A stretch of 64,000 nt of DNA from NCBI RefSeq assembly GCF_006494775.1, contig NZ_CP041146.1:1674001-1738000 (forward strand), read 5' to 3'. The notes under the pieces are model-generated. The model was not told the origin of the DNA. It was given only the letters and a program-made list of their open reading frames with translations, and searched no databases. This document shows, in pieces, positions 1 to 12,143 of this stretch (its first letter is position 1; the number at the start of each line of letters is the position of its first letter). A program made the translations under genes and the position numbers. Origin of the DNA: Nocardioides humi. GTDB lineage: Bacteria > Actinomycetota > Actinomycetes > Propionibacteriales > Nocardioidaceae.

Positions 1-50
1 TGCGAGCGGGGGCTGCGAGCCGGGGGCGAGCGGGGGGCGAGCCGGGGGGT

Positions 51-204
51 GCTGTAACACGTTGTTCGCCGCACTACCCGCCTGAAGACATCGATTTCCG
101 GGCCCTGTACAGGGCTCCAACCACAGGCATGCGGCTGGGAGGCGTCCGAACTACGTGTTACAGCAGTCACGTGGCTGCCGCAGCCGCGAACTACGTGTTA
201 CAGC
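51..204. repeat. Three copies of a 19-bp motif plus a palindrome in gene-free DNA
   Basis: The gene-free stretch 1-337 opens with degenerate G-rich repeats (1-50). The motif GCGAACTACGTGTTACAGC then occurs at 186-204, as an 18-base copy at 147-164, and in inverted form with one mismatch at 51-69. A perfect 14-bp palindrome GCCCTGTACAGGGC lies at 102-115. The spacing and inversion resemble a multi-site operator region, but no gene start is visible beside it in this window. Function is unknown. Confidence 0.5.
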
Positions 205-288
205 GCGCCGCACGAGCTGCCGCCCAGCGAGCCCTCGACGAGGTACGTCGGCACCAGCCACGTCGGGCACCAAGCACGTCAACCGCGT

Positions 289-341
289 GCGCGGCAGCGC
301 GGCGCGAGGAACGAGCGACGCGCTCGCGCCAGCCAGCTCAG
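289..341. repeat. 53-bp stop-codon-associated repeat, copy 1
   Basis: This 53-bp element is repeated with one mismatch at 13714-13766. In both places it covers the last bases and the TGA stop of a minus-strand gene. It contains the inverted repeat GGCGCGAG (301-308) and CTCGCGCC (323-330), plus an alternative inner hairpin CGAGCG-ACG-CGCTCG (312-326). It could act as a transcript-end hairpin or be a REP-type mobile palindrome. There is no T-tract, so a classical terminator is unproven. Confidence 0.6.
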
Positions 342-1000
342 TACCAGCCGTGGGACTGGCTGTGGCCCCAGGCGCCGCAGGGGCTGCCGTAGCGACCCTT
401 GATGTAGCCCAGTCCCCAGCGGATCTGGGTGGCCGGGTTGGTGGCCCAGTCGGCGCCGGCGGAGGACATCTTGGAGCCGGGCAGGGCCTGCGGGATGCCG
501 TAGGCGCTGGAGCGCGGGTTGTCGGCGTTCCAGCGCCAGTTGGACTCCCGGGTCCACAGGGAGTCGAGGCAGCCGAACTGGTCGGCGGAGAACCCGAACT
601 CGCCGAGGAGCGCGCGGGCGATGTCGCGCGGGTCGGAGTCGGAGAGCTTGCGGCTGTCGGTCATCGCGGCGGTGCCGGACCCGGCGAGGTCGACCGACTT
701 GGCCGGCACCGCCTCGGGACGGCGGTCGTCGCGCGAGACGACGGCCTCGCGGCGCTCGGTGGTCGGGGCGGTGAGGGCGCTGGCGCCCACGGTGGCGAAG
801 CCGTCGGCCTCCGCGGCTCCGGCGGCGGCCGGCGTCGCCTGCTGTCCGGCCAGGCCGGCGGCGACGGAGACGCCCGTGACGGCCGCGGCGACCGACGAGA
901 GCAGGACGATATTGCGCGCGGCCCGGCGCGGCGCCTGTGCGATGTGGGCGTGCTTCGGCGCGCCGCGGTGCTTGGGCGCCTGCTTCGCGTGATTCGACAA
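338..1000 (-). CDS. Secreted lytic-transglycosylase-like protein
   Basis: Predicted exported peptidoglycan-cleaving enzyme of the SLT / transglycosylase-like type. The N-terminus is basic (His, Lys, Arg rich), followed by a hydrophobic stretch (about residues 22-45) that looks like a signal peptide or anchor. A low-complexity Ala/Thr linker follows. The C-terminal ~90 residues carry the lysozyme-like pattern CLDSLWTRESNWRW with the likely catalytic Glu, then SSAYGIPQALPGSKM and the terminal GAWGHSQSHGWY. The frame stays open upstream to an ATG at 1114, but that extension does not look like protein, so I prefer the TTG at 1000 (LSNHAKQAPKH, 220 aa). No clear ribosome site precedes it. The start is uncertain; the fold assignment is solid. 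Confidence 0.75.
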   Translation of the reverse strand: MSNHAKQAPKHRGAPKHAHIAQAPRRAARNIVLLSSVAAAVTGVSVAAGLAGQQATPAAAGAAEADGFATVGASALTAPTTERREAVVSRDDRRPEAVPAKSVDLAGSGTAAMTDSRKLSDSDPRDIARALLGEFGFSADQFGCLDSLWTRESNWRWNADNPRSSAYGIPQALPGSKMSSAGADWATNPATQIRWGLGYIKGRYGSPCGAWGHSQSHGWY

Positions 1001-1207
1001 GTGCTCGGATCTGGGCTCGACGACGGGGGACGGCCGCCTCCCGATCGGGCCGACTTCGCTGTCACACCGCCGGCGGCCAGCGACCACCCTGCCTGACGGG
1101 CAGGACTCACGCAAACCGAACCGCGGATTTCCCCCGGCTTCTCAGGGACCTCACGCCCCGCCCTTCACATGAGTCACACCAGTCCCAGGCATCGGGAGCC
1201 ACCGACG

Positions 1208-2533
1208 TCACACGACGACGTTCTCCAGCATCTCGGTGACCAGCGCGGCGATCGGCGAGCGCTCGGAGCGGGTCAGCGTGACGTGCGCGAAGAGCGGGTG
1301 GCCCTTGAGCTTCTCCACGACCGCGACGACGCCGTCGTGCCGGCCGACGCGCAGGTTGTCGCGCTGGGCCACGTCGTGGGTCAGCACCACCTTGGAGTTC
1401 GCGCCGATCCGGGAGAGCACGGTCAGCAGCACGTTGCGCTCCAGCGACTGCGCCTCGTCGACGATGACGAACGAGTCGTGCAGCGAGCGGCCGCGGATAT
1501 GGGTCAGCGGGAGCACCTCGAGCATGCCGCGGTCGAGGATCTCGTCGACCACGTCGCGCGAGGTGAGGGCGCCGAGGGTGTCGAAGACCGCCTGGGCCCA
1601 GGGCGACATCTTCTCCGACTCCGAGCCGGGGAGGTAGCCGAGCTCCTGGCCGCCGACGGCGAAGAGCGGGCGGAAGACGACGACCTTCTTGTGCTGCTGG
1701 CGCTCCATCACGGCCTCGAGGCCGGCGCACAGGGCGAGCGCGGACTTGCCGGTGCCGGCCCGGCCGCCGAGCGAGACGATGCCGACCTCCGGGTCCAGCA
1801 GCAGGTCGAGCGCGACCCGCTGCTCGGCGCTGCGGCCGTGGATGCCGAACGCCTCGCGGTCGCCGCGCACCAGGTGGACCTGCTTGTCGGGCCCGACCCG
1901 GCCCAGGGCGGTGCCGCGCTCGGAGAGCAGCACCAGGCCGGTGTGGCAGGGCAGCTCGCGGGCGTCGGCGAGGTCGAGCGTGCCGTCGTCGTACAGCTCG
2001 TCGAGGTCGGCGGCCGCGACCTCCATCTCGGCCATGCCGGAGTAGCCGGTGTCGGAGTCGCTGATCGTCTCCCCGCGGTACTCCTCGGCCGCGAGACCGA
2101 CCGCCGAGGCCTTGATCCGCATCGGCAGGTCCTTGGAGACCAGGGTGACGTCGTGGCCCTCGTCGGCGAGGTTGCGGGCGACCGCGAGGATGCGCGTGTC
2201 GTTGTCGCCGAGGCGAAAGCCCGACGGCAGCGAGGAGGCGTCGGTGTGGTTGAGCTCCACCCGGACGCTGCCGCCCTCCTCGCCGACGGGGACGGGCGTG
2301 TCGAGCCGGCCGTGGCTGACCCGCATCTCGTCCAGCATCCGCAGTGCGCTGCGGGCGAAGTAGCCCAGCTCGGGATGGTGCCGCTTGCCCTCGAGCTCGG
2401 TGATCACGACCACCGGCAGCACCACCTCGTGCTCGGCGAACCGGCGCAGCGCGGCCGGGTCGGCCAGCAGGACGCTGGTGTCGAGAACATAGGTACGGCG
2501 CTCGGCGCTGGGCTGTGCCTTCGTGTTCGCCAC
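1208..2533 (-). CDS. phoH2: PIN-PhoH family ATPase/ribonuclease
   Basis: 441-aa two-domain protein. The PIN domain (about 14-145) starts with [12 protein letters not shown], which carries a metal-binding acid. The PhoH-type P-loop domain (about 230-440) has Walker [10 protein letters not shown] at 256-264 and Walker B VIVDEAQ near 356-362. PIN-PhoH proteins are described as RNA-unwinding ribonucleases, often linked to a toxin-antitoxin arrangement in mycobacteria. No antitoxin-like gene is adjacent here. The GTG start follows a GAGGTGA ribosome site. The gene is minus strand and separated by ~205 bp without features from trmB. Confidence 0.9.
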   Translation of the reverse strand: MANTKAQPSAERRTYVLDTSVLLADPAALRRFAEHEVVLPVVVITELEGKRHHPELGYFARSALRMLDEMRVSHGRLDTPVPVGEEGGSVRVELNHTDASSLPSGFRLGDNDTRILAVARNLADEGHDVTLVSKDLPMRIKASAVGLAAEEYRGETISDSDTGYSGMAEMEVAAADLDELYDDGTLDLADARELPCHTGLVLLSERGTALGRVGPDKQVHLVRGDREAFGIHGRSAEQRVALDLLLDPEVGIVSLGGRAGTGKSALALCAGLEAVMERQQHKKVVVFRPLFAVGGQELGYLPGSESEKMSPWAQAVFDTLGALTSRDVVDEILDRGMLEVLPLTHIRGRSLHDSFVIVDEAQSLERNVLLTVLSRIGANSKVVLTHDVAQRDNLRVGRHDGVVAVVEKLKGHPLFAHVTLTRSERSPIAALVTEMLENVVV

Positions 2534-2738
2534 GATTCACCTCACCGGACCGCGCACCCCTAGGGCCGCCCGGCCCTATCCCTTGGAGTTGACGGACCGG
2601 GCTGCGCGTTCGCGGTTGCTCACGTTCGGCCTCCCGATGTGGCCGGCTTCCCCACCTGCCACTGCTTCGGAACGTACGCCTCGGAGACAACCGATCCGGG
2701 AGACACGCCCGAACGCGTGGATGAACTTCACACGGCGT

Positions 2739-3482
2739 TCACACTGCCTCCTGCGAACGCACAGGCCTGCGGTAGCAGAGGTCGGTGATCGTGCGGTCGA
2801 CGGCGACGCCCTTGCGCTCGAACTTGGTCACCGGGCGCTCCGCCCAACGCTCGACGACACCGCCCTCGAGCAGCGGCTCGGCGTCGAGGACCTCGACCAT
2901 CTGCTCGGCGTAGTCGGCCCAGTCGGTGGCCAGTCGCCACCGCGCGCCCGGCGCGAGCCGCGAGGCGATCATGGCGGCGTTCCCACGGTTGACCAGGCGC
3001 CGCTTGTGGTGCCGCGTCTTGTGCCACGGGTCGGGGAAGAAGGTCCACAGCTCGCTGACGGAGTCCGGCGCGATCAGGTGCTCCAGGGTCCACACGGCGT
3101 CGACGCTGCAGAACCGCACGTTCGTCGCGCCCGCCTCGCCCACCCGGCCCAGGCTCTCCGCGACTCCGGGCAGCCACACCTCCAGCGCCAGCACGTCGAC
3201 CTCGGGGCGGGCCGCCGCCAGCGCCGCGGCGGCCTCGCCGACCCCGCCGCCGATCTCCACGACCAGCGGCGCCTCGCGGCCGAACCACCGCGCCCAGGAG
3301 AAGTCCGGCGCGTCGACCGCCTCGTCGGGGATGACCCATTCGGCGGCGTACCTGTCCCAGGCGGCCTGCTGCCGGGGCGTGAAGCGACTGCCCCGCCGGG
3401 AGTAGGTGAGCACCTCGCGCAGCCGGCGGCCGTCCTCGGTGAGCTTGTGGTGCGGGCGCGCCGGGGTCACCCCACCGTTCAC
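2739..3482 (-). CDS. trmB: tRNA (guanine-N7-)-methyltransferase
   Basis: Makes 7-methylguanosine at position 46 of the tRNA variable loop using S-adenosylmethionine. The SAM-binding site is LVVEIGGGVGEAAAAL. The family signature WTFFPDPWHKTRHHKRRL and the C-terminal TKFERKG are both present. 247 aa from GTG 3482. That start overlaps the stop of the upstream DUF4190 gene in a GTGA arrangement, so the two are probably translationally coupled. A longer reading frame runs through the DUF4190 gene but is not credible as TrmB. Confidence 0.9.
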   Translation of the reverse strand: MNGGVTPARPHHKLTEDGRRLREVLTYSRRGSRFTPRQQAAWDRYAAEWVIPDEAVDAPDFSWARWFGREAPLVVEIGGGVGEAAAALAAARPEVDVLALEVWLPGVAESLGRVGEAGATNVRFCSVDAVWTLEHLIAPDSVSELWTFFPDPWHKTRHHKRRLVNRGNAAMIASRLAPGARWRLATDWADYAEQMVEVLDAEPLLEGGVVERWAERPVTKFERKGVAVDRTITDLCYRRPVRSQEAV

Positions 3483-3826
3483 GCCGACGCCCCGATCGCC
3501 ACGATGATGATCACGATGTAGATCACGAAGAGCGCCAGCAGGGCGAGCAGCAGGCAGCTCCCCACGATGCCGAGCACCCACCCGATGGTGACCATCTGGC
3601 CGCCGCCGAGCGTGCCGTTGGACGCGGCGATCTCCTTGCGCACACGGCCGCCGATCACCCACGCGAAGGGCGACACCGCCTGGCACAGCACCAGCCCGAG
3701 GATCCCGAGGATGAGCACCATGGTCGCCTGCGGGTGGTCCGGCGGCGGTCCGTAGAACGGTCCGCCCTGGCCGTACGCCGGGTACGGGCGCGGGTCGTAG
3801 GGGTTGGGACCGGGCTGCTGGCTCAC
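3479..3826 (-). CDS. DUF4190 small membrane protein
   Basis: 115 aa. A Pro/Tyr/Gly-rich cytoplasmic N-terminus (about 1-33) precedes two hydrophobic helices (about 35-58 and 80-112) separated by a short basic loop with RVRKEI. This is the usual DUF4190 layout. The function is unknown; the family is common in actinobacteria. It is the first gene of a two-gene unit with trmB, overlapping it by 4 nt. The start is GTG at 3826. Confidence 0.75.
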   Translation of the reverse strand: MSQQPGPNPYDPRPYPAYGQGGPFYGPPPDHPQATMVLILGILGLVLCQAVSPFAWVIGGRVRKEIAASNGTLGGGQMVTIGWVLGIVGSCLLLALLALFVIYIVIIIVAIGASA

Positions 3827-3866
3827 GCGGCCATGGTCCCACGCGAGGTGGGGCGCCCGAAAAGCA

Positions 3867-3900
3867 GGAGCGCCCCGCTGCCGAAGCAGCGGGGCGCTCC
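3867..3900 (-). terminator. Rho-independent terminator of tuf
   Basis: Perfect 15-bp stem (3867-3881 with 3886-3900) around a CGAA loop, 15 nt beyond the tuf stop on the minus strand. It is followed on that strand by CTGCTTTTC, a short T-run. This is the strongest terminator in the window and closes the str operon. Confidence 0.9.
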
Positions 3901-3915
3901 CCGAAGCAGGTCAGA

Positions 3916-5109
<1,194 letters not shown>

Positions 5110-5191
5110 TGGGGCTCCTCCTGGTGTGTTGTTACTTGACTCGTACTAAAGGGGTGGTGCGCCGAGGGTCTGCGATGAGGTCCCGGAGGGA

Positions 5192-7314
<2,123 letters not shown>

Positions 7315-7405
7315 GTGAGTCAGCGTTCCTTAGGTCGGTGCTTGTTGATGGGGAGGATGACGCCGGTGGGGTACGGCGGAGCCGGGCGGCCCCGCCGTAC
7401 GGGCG

Positions 7406-7876
7406 TCACCAGCGGTAGTGGGCGAAGGCCTTGTTGGACTCGGCCATCTTGTGGGTGTCCTCGCGCTTCTTCACCGCGGCACCGAGGCCGTTGGCAGCGT
7501 CGAGGATCTCGTTCTGCAGGCGCTCGGCCATGGTCTTCTCGCGACGCTCCTGGGCGTAGCCGACCAGCCAGCGCAGCGACAGCGTCGTGCCGCGGTTGCC
7601 CTTGACCTCGACGGGGACCTGGTAGGTCGCGCCGCCGACGCGGCGGGACTTGACCTCGAGCGCGGGGCGCACGTTGTCGAGCGCGCGCTTGAGGGTGATG
7701 ACCGGGTCGGTGCCGGTCTTCTCGCGGGTGCCCTCGAGAGCGGCGTACACGATCCGCTGAGCGACCTGCTTCTTGCCATCCTGGAGCACCTTCGAGACCA
7801 GCTGGCTCACCAGCTGCGATCCGTAGACCGGGTCGACGTCGACGGGGCGCTTCGGCGCGGGGCCCTTGCGCGGCAT
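7406..7876 (-). CDS. rpsG: 30S ribosomal protein S7 (uS7)
   Basis: 156 aa, full length. Primary 16S rRNA-binding protein that nucleates assembly of the 30S head. It begins [20 protein letters not shown] and ends in AFAHYRW. ATG 7876 lies one base beyond the rpsL stop, so it is tightly coupled to rpsL. fusA follows after a 91-bp gap. Confidence 0.98.
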   Translation of the reverse strand: MPRKGPAPKRPVDVDPVYGSQLVSQLVSKVLQDGKKQVAQRIVYAALEGTREKTGTDPVITLKRALDNVRPALEVKSRRVGGATYQVPVEVKGNRGTTLSLRWLVGYAQERREKTMAERLQNEILDAANGLGAAVKKREDTHKMAESNKAFAHYRW

Positions 7877-7877
7877 G

Positions 7878-8251
7878 TCAGCTCTTCTCCTTCTTGGCGC
7901 CGTAGCGGCTGCGAGCCTGCTTGCGGTTCTTCACGGCCTGCGTGTCGAGCGCGCCGCGGATGACCTTGTAGCGAACACCGGGCAGGTCCTTCACACGACC
8001 GCCGCGGACGAGCACGATCGAGTGCTCCTGGAGGTTGTGGCCCTCACCGGGGATGTAGGCGGTGACCTCGACGCCGCTGCTCAGGCGCACGCGGGCGACC
8101 TTGCGCAGGGCGGAGTTCGGCTTCTTGGGGTGGTGGTGTAGACGCGGGTGCACACACCGCGCCGCTGGGGCGAACCCTTCAGGGCAGGCGTCTTGGTCTT
8201 CGACACCTTGTCCTGGCGGCCCTTGCGGACCAACTGCTGAATGGTGGGCAC
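7878..8251 (-). CDS. rpsL: 30S ribosomal protein S12 (uS12; frame broken by an apparent 1-nt deletion)
   Basis: Decoding-centre protein. The N-terminal frame reads [16 protein letters not shown] to CTRVYTTTP. The C-terminal frame reads [18 protein letters not shown] to YGAKKEKS. The two join if one C is added at the run 8127-8130, giving 124 aa, the expected length. The loop containing the classical streptomycin-resistance lysine (TPKKPNS) sits exactly at the break, so this position should not be used for resistance calls. The GTG start at 8251 follows an AAAGGGA ribosome site. The gene must be functional in a living cell. Confidence 0.95.
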
Positions 8252-8415
8252 CTGGTGGTTCCCTTTCGTCCTGTTCTCACGGCCCGGCACGGTGCCGGGC
8301 TCGGGGTGAAGCGATGATGCTGAGTGCCGGAGCGCTCCCCCGCTCACCGCGCCCGAGCGGGCGGCCGATGTGAGGGCAGGCTCGACGTGCCGGGTAGCCC
8401 CAGACACGAAGTTCG

Positions 8416-8444
8416 AGATTACCGGCCGCCCATAGGCGGGTCAA
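8416..8444 (-). promoter_or_regulatory. Probable sigma-70-type promoter of the str operon
   Basis: On the minus strand, TTGACC (8444-8439) and TAATCT (8421-8416) are 17 bp apart and lie about 165 bp upstream of rpsL. This leaves a long leader, usual for this operon. The match is by eye. Confidence 0.6.
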
Positions 8445-8471
8445 AATGCGGAGCGCACGCCTGGGGACGGC

Positions 8472-8528
8472 GGGCTCAGGCGTGGGCTCAGGCGTGGGCT
8501 CAGGCGTGGGCTCAGGCGTGGGCTCAGG
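8472..8528. repeat. 12-bp tandem repeat, 4.75 units, at the end of the permease gene
   Basis: GGGCTCAGGCGT is repeated exactly four times plus nine bases. The last partial unit contains the TGA stop of the NCS2 permease (8524-8526). The copies therefore extend immediately downstream of the gene. The array is probably length-variable; no function is evident. Confidence 0.85.
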
Positions 8529-9981
8529 TCAGCCAGCGGGTGATCGGGTCGATCGCGAAGTAGATCACGAACAGGCCGGCCACGACCCACAGCAGCGGGT
8601 GCAGCTCGCGCGCCTTGCCGCGCACCAGCTTGAGGAAGGCGAAGGACACGAAGCCCGCCCCGATGCCGACCGTGATCGAGTAGGTGAACGGCATCAGCAC
8701 GATGGTCAGGAAGGCGGGCACCGCGATCTCCACGTCGCTCCAGGAGATGCCGGTGATCTGCTGCATCATCAAGAAGCCCACCAGCACCAGCGCCGGGACG
8801 GCGGCCTCGGAGGGGATCATCGCGACCAGCGGCGACAAGAAGATGGTCGCCAGGAAGAGCAGGCCGGTCACGACCGACGCGAGACCGGTCCGCGCGCCCT
8901 CGCCGACGCCCGAGGCCGACTCGATGTACGACGTGTTCGACGAGACGCCGGCCGCGCCGCCGGCGATCGCGGCGACCGAGTCGACGACCAGGATCCGCTC
9001 CGCGTGCGGCGGCACGCCGTCCTCGTCGAGCAGCTTCGCCTCCGCGCCGATCGCGGTCATCGTGCCCATGGTGTCGAAGAAGTCGGCCAGCATCAGCGAG
9101 AAGACGAGCAGCAGGACGGTGACCACGCCCGCCTTGTCCCACGAGCCCAGCAGGTTGAACTCGCCGAGGGTACCGAAGTCGGGGGCGTGGAACTCGTCGG
9201 GCCAGGCGGGGACGGTGAGCGCCCAGCCGCCGGCCCGCTCCGCGGAGCTGCCCAGGTCGCCGATCGCCTCGACCACGACGGCGAGCACGGTCGTCGCGAC
9301 GATGGAGATCAGGATCGCGCCGCGCACCTGGCGCACCCACAGCGCCAGCATCAGCAGCAGGCCCACCACGAACACCAGCACCGGCCAGCCGCTGAGGTTG
9401 CCGTCCGCGCCGAGCTGGACCGGGACGGTCGTCTGCGCCGCGTCGGGGATCCGCTTGACGACGCCGGCGTCGACGAAGCCGATCAGGGCGATGAACAGGC
9501 CGATGCCGACGGAGATCGCGACCTTGAGCTGCGCGGGGACGGCGCGGAAGACCGCCGTACGGAAGCCGGTGAGGACCAGCACGAGGATGAGGACGCCCTC
9601 GATCACCACCAGGCCCATCGCGTCGGCCCAGGTCATCTGGCTGGCGACGGAGAAGGCGAGGAACGCGTTGAGGCCGAGCCCGGTCGCCAGGGCGAGCGGG
9701 AAGTTCGCGACGACGCCCATCAGGATGGTCAGGACGCCGGCCACCAGGGCGGTGCCCGCGGCCATCGCCGCCAGGTTGGGGGCGCTGCCGCCGCCGAGGA
9801 ACTCGCCGTCGACGTCGGTCGCGTAGCCGAGGATGAGCGGGTTCAGCACGACGATGTAGGCCATCGTGAAGAACGTGACCACGCCACCGCGCAGCTCGCG
9901 GCCGAGGCTGGAGCCGCGCTCGGTGATGCGGAAGTAGCGGTCGAGCGGGTTCGTGGGAGCGAGGGGTGCGGCCGAGTTCAC
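8524..9981 (-). CDS. NCS2/AzgA-type purine permease
   Basis: 485-aa polytopic membrane protein, probably a proton-coupled hypoxanthine/guanine/adenine importer. Family signatures include the N-terminal TERGSSLGRELRGGVVTFFTMAYI, NPLILGYA, ATGLGLNAFLAF and the central DFFDTMGTMTAIGAEAKLLD. Roughly 12-14 hydrophobic segments are visible. GTG 9981 overlaps the stop of the upstream MFS gene (GTGA). The two may form one unit with marR, although their substrates need not be related. Confidence 0.85.
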   Translation of the reverse strand: MNSAAPLAPTNPLDRYFRITERGSSLGRELRGGVVTFFTMAYIVVLNPLILGYATDVDGEFLGGGSAPNLAAMAAGTALVAGVLTILMGVVANFPLALATGLGLNAFLAFSVASQMTWADAMGLVVIEGVLILVLVLTGFRTAVFRAVPAQLKVAISVGIGLFIALIGFVDAGVVKRIPDAAQTTVPVQLGADGNLSGWPVLVFVVGLLLMLALWVRQVRGAILISIVATTVLAVVVEAIGDLGSSAERAGGWALTVPAWPDEFHAPDFGTLGEFNLLGSWDKAGVVTVLLLVFSLMLADFFDTMGTMTAIGAEAKLLDEDGVPPHAERILVVDSVAAIAGGAAGVSSNTSYIESASGVGEGARTGLASVVTGLLFLATIFLSPLVAMIPSEAAVPALVLVGFLMMQQITGISWSDVEIAVPAFLTIVLMPFTYSITVGIGAGFVSFAFLKLVRGKARELHPLLWVVAGLFVIYFAIDPITRWLT

Positions 9982-11165
9982 GGCCGAAGCATGACAGGAG
10001 CGGCGACCGGGGTCGACCCCGCCACCGGCTCGATGCCTCGCCCCGCGGCCCGGCGGACCAGCACGGCCAGCGCGACGCCGGCCAGCACGAGCGCTCCCCC
10101 GATGATCAGCGTCCAGCGGGCGCCGAACTGCTCGCCGACCCAGCCGATCAGCGGTGCGCCCAGCGGGGTGCCGCCCATCACGATCGTCATGTAGATGGCC
10201 ATCACCCGCCCGCGCAGCGCCGGGTCGGACTCGATCTGGAGCAGGGCGTTGCAGGAGTTGAGGACGGTGATCGTCGAGAAGCCGAGCAGCGGGCACAGCA
10301 GCACGAAGGCGACGTACGACGGCGCGAGGCCGGCCGCCATCTCCAGCACGCCGAACGCCACCGCGGCGCCCATCAGCAGCCGGACCCGGACCCGGACGCG
10401 GCCCGCCGCGGCCAGGGCGCCGGCCAGGGAGCCGATCGCGAGCACGGAGCCGAGCACGCCGTACTCCCTCGCGCCCTTGCCGAAGACCTCGGTGGCCATG
10501 AGTGCGGAGGTGATCTGGAAGTTCATCCCGAAGGTGCCGACGAAGAAGACGAGCACCAGGATCATCAGCATCTTCGGCTGGCTGCGCAGGTAGACGATGC
10601 CCTCGCGCAGCATGCCGGGCGTGCGGCCGGCCGGGCGCGGCGAGTGCAGGGCCGCCTCGTCCATCCGGCGCAGCTGGGCGATGACGGCGAGGTAGGACAG
10701 AGCGTTGGCGAGGATCACCCAGCCGGTGGCGCGCATCCCGCCGCCGCCGAGGGCGATGAGCAGGCCGGCGAGACCGGGGCCGACGAGGCGGGCGGTGTTG
10801 AACGCGGCCGAGTTGAGGCTGACCGCGTTGGCGACGTCGTCGGCGCCGACCATCTCCGAGACGAAGGCCTGGCGGGCGGGCGCGTCGAAGGCGGCGCCGA
10901 TGCCGAAGACGAAGGCGATCAGGTAGACGTGCCAGGTCTGGGCGACGCCGAGGGCCGCGACGACGCCGAGGGCGAGCGAGGCGAGGGCCATCACCGCCTG
11001 GGTGATCTGCAGCAGGACCCGCTTCGGGATCCGGTCGGCCACCACTCCGGCGTACGGGGAGAGCAGCAGCACGGGCAGGAACTGGAGGCCGGTGGTGATG
11101 CCGAGCGCGGCGCCGCCGTTGCCGGGGATGGTGAGGACCAGCCAGTCCTGGGCGACGCGCTGCAT
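9978..11165 (-). CDS. MFS transporter (true start upstream, not resolved)
   Basis: Major facilitator, probably a drug or metabolite exporter (enterobactin-exporter-like MFS_3 type). From ATG 11165 it is 395 aa, but this lacks part of helix 1. The same frame continues upstream without a stop through FRSLAHPNYRLYFAGSLVSN to the marR stop at 11274-11276, which matches the usual family N-terminus. No ATG or GTG exists there. A CTG at 11267 or a sequence error are the options. It lies behind a MarR regulator that probably controls it. Confidence 0.8.
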   Translation of the reverse strand: MQRVAQDWLVLTIPGNGGAALGITTGLQFLPVLLLSPYAGVVADRIPKRVLLQITQAVMALASLALGVVAALGVAQTWHVYLIAFVFGIGAAFDAPARQAFVSEMVGADDVANAVSLNSAAFNTARLVGPGLAGLLIALGGGGMRATGWVILANALSYLAVIAQLRRMDEAALHSPRPAGRTPGMLREGIVYLRSQPKMLMILVLVFFVGTFGMNFQITSALMATEVFGKGAREYGVLGSVLAIGSLAGALAAAGRVRVRVRLLMGAAVAFGVLEMAAGLAPSYVAFVLLCPLLGFSTITVLNSCNALLQIESDPALRGRVMAIYMTIVMGGTPLGAPLIGWVGEQFGARWTLIIGGALVLAGVALAVLVRRAAGRGIEPVAGSTPVAAPVMLRP

Positions 11166-11273
11166 CCACGTGCCGATGTTGGAGACGAGGCTGCCGGCGA
11201 AGTACAGGCGGTAGTTGGGATGGGCCAGGGAGCGGAATCGGGGACTCGTGGGGACTCCTTCGGTCAGTGGGGG

Positions 11274-11693
11274 TCAGTCGGCCTCGGCGAGGCGCTGCAG
11301 GAGGGGGGCCGCGCGGCGGAGCACGTCGCGCTCGTCGGCGGTCAGCTCCTCGAGGCGGCGGGAGAGCCAGCGGTCGCGGCGGGCCACGTCGGCGCTGACG
11401 ACCGCCCGCCCCTCGTCCGTCAGGCGTACGACGACCTGGCGGCCGTCGCTCGGATGCGCGCAGCGCTCGACCAGCCCGACGTCGGCCAGCGCCGTCACGG
11501 TCCGGGTCATGCTCGGCGGCTGCACCTGCTCCCGGCCCGCGAGCGCACCGACCGTGAGGTCGCCGGACCGGTTGAGCGCGTAGAGCACGGCCATCGAGGA
11601 GACGCTGAGGTCGTTGTCGGGGTGCCGCTCGCGCGCGAGTCGCCGGCGCAGGCGCATGACCGCGAACCGGAGCTCGGTCGCAACCGCTCCCAC
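11274..11693 (-). CDS. MarR family transcriptional regulator
   Basis: 139 aa from GTG 11693. The winged-helix core has LSVSSMAVLYAL, LTVGALAGREQVQPPSMTRTV as the recognition region, and HPSDGRQVVVRLT as the wing. It probably represses itself and the MFS transporter directly downstream. A better start may be ATG 11752 (MPTLEKHVRPAGGELT). That ATG sits six bases after a TATGCT -10 box, and its frame joins the MarR frame if one G is added at 11705. Confidence 0.85.
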   Translation of the reverse strand: MGAVATELRFAVMRLRRRLARERHPDNDLSVSSMAVLYALNRSGDLTVGALAGREQVQPPSMTRTVTALADVGLVERCAHPSDGRQVVVRLTDEGRAVVSADVARRDRWLSRRLEELTADERDVLRRAAPLLQRLAEAD

Positions 11694-11758
11694 AGGATCG
11701 GCTACGTCAGTTCGCCGCCGGCGGGGCGCACGTGCTTCTCGAGAGTCGGCATATCGTT

Positions 11759-11782
11759 AGCATAAGTCATTACCTCCGGTAA
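11759..11782. promoter_or_regulatory. marR promoter and probable MarR operator
   Basis: The perfect inverted repeat TTACC-TCC-GGTAA lies at 11770-11782, directly upstream of a minus-strand -10 box TATGCT (11764-11759). The box is six bases from ATG 11752. Its placement fits autorepression by the adjacent MarR protein. Confidence 0.55.
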
Positions 11783-11843
11783 CTATTCCGCGGAGGGAGG
11801 GGTCGGCGCTCGGGGTTTCTCGAGCCTGGCGGGCCGGCCGACG

Positions 11844-11849
11844 TACGAT
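11844..11849 (+). promoter_or_regulatory. -10 box for a leaderless DUF2530 transcript
   Basis: TACGAT is followed by six bases and then GTG 11856. The transcript would begin at or next to the start codon. Confidence 0.5.
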
Positions 11850-11855
11850 CGTGGT

Positions 11856-12143
11856 GTGGAGCTCCGCGACGACCAGCCGACCCAGCACGAGTTCGGCAAC
11901 CGGACCTACCTGATCGCGCCGGTCGAGCCGCTCGACGTCGACGGCGTGCGGACCGTCCAGGTCGGCACCCTCCTGTTCCTCGTCGCGTTCGTCGGGCTGC
12001 TGCCGTTCTACGGGCGCCTCGAGGAGGACAACCGCACCTGGCTGCTGTGGATGTGCCTGACCGGGGTCGGGCTCGGCCTGCTCGGGACGGAGTACTGCAA
12101 GCGCCGTCGCCAGGTCCGCGCCGCCCGCGACCACGATGAGTGA
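11856..12143 (+). CDS. DUF2530 two-helix membrane protein
   Basis: 95 aa. A soluble N-terminus (ELRDDQPTQHEFGNRTYLIAPVEPL in part) precedes two hydrophobic helices (about 36-55 and 66-83). It ends in a basic tail YCKRRRQVRAARDHDE. This is the DUF2530 layout, of unknown function. The gene overlaps the following methyltransferase gene by 8 nt (ATGAGTGA). Confidence 0.75.
   Translation: MELRDDQPTQHEFGNRTYLIAPVEPLDVDGVRTVQVGTLLFLVAFVGLLPFYGRLEEDNRTWLLWMCLTGVGLGLLGTEYCKRRRQVRAARDHDE

Noticed and set aside
1001..1207. Possible cyclic-di-AMP (ydaO) riboswitch ahead of the transglycosylase gene
   Set aside because: Such riboswitches precede many actinobacterial cell-wall hydrolase genes and a GAGTCCTGCC element is present on the minus strand, but the other conserved blocks (GGGTGAA, CCGAACCCGACAGCT type) could not be found.
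8127..8130. Streptomycin-resistance change in rpsL
   Set aside because: The codons concerned lie exactly at the suspected base-calling error, so nothing can be inferred.
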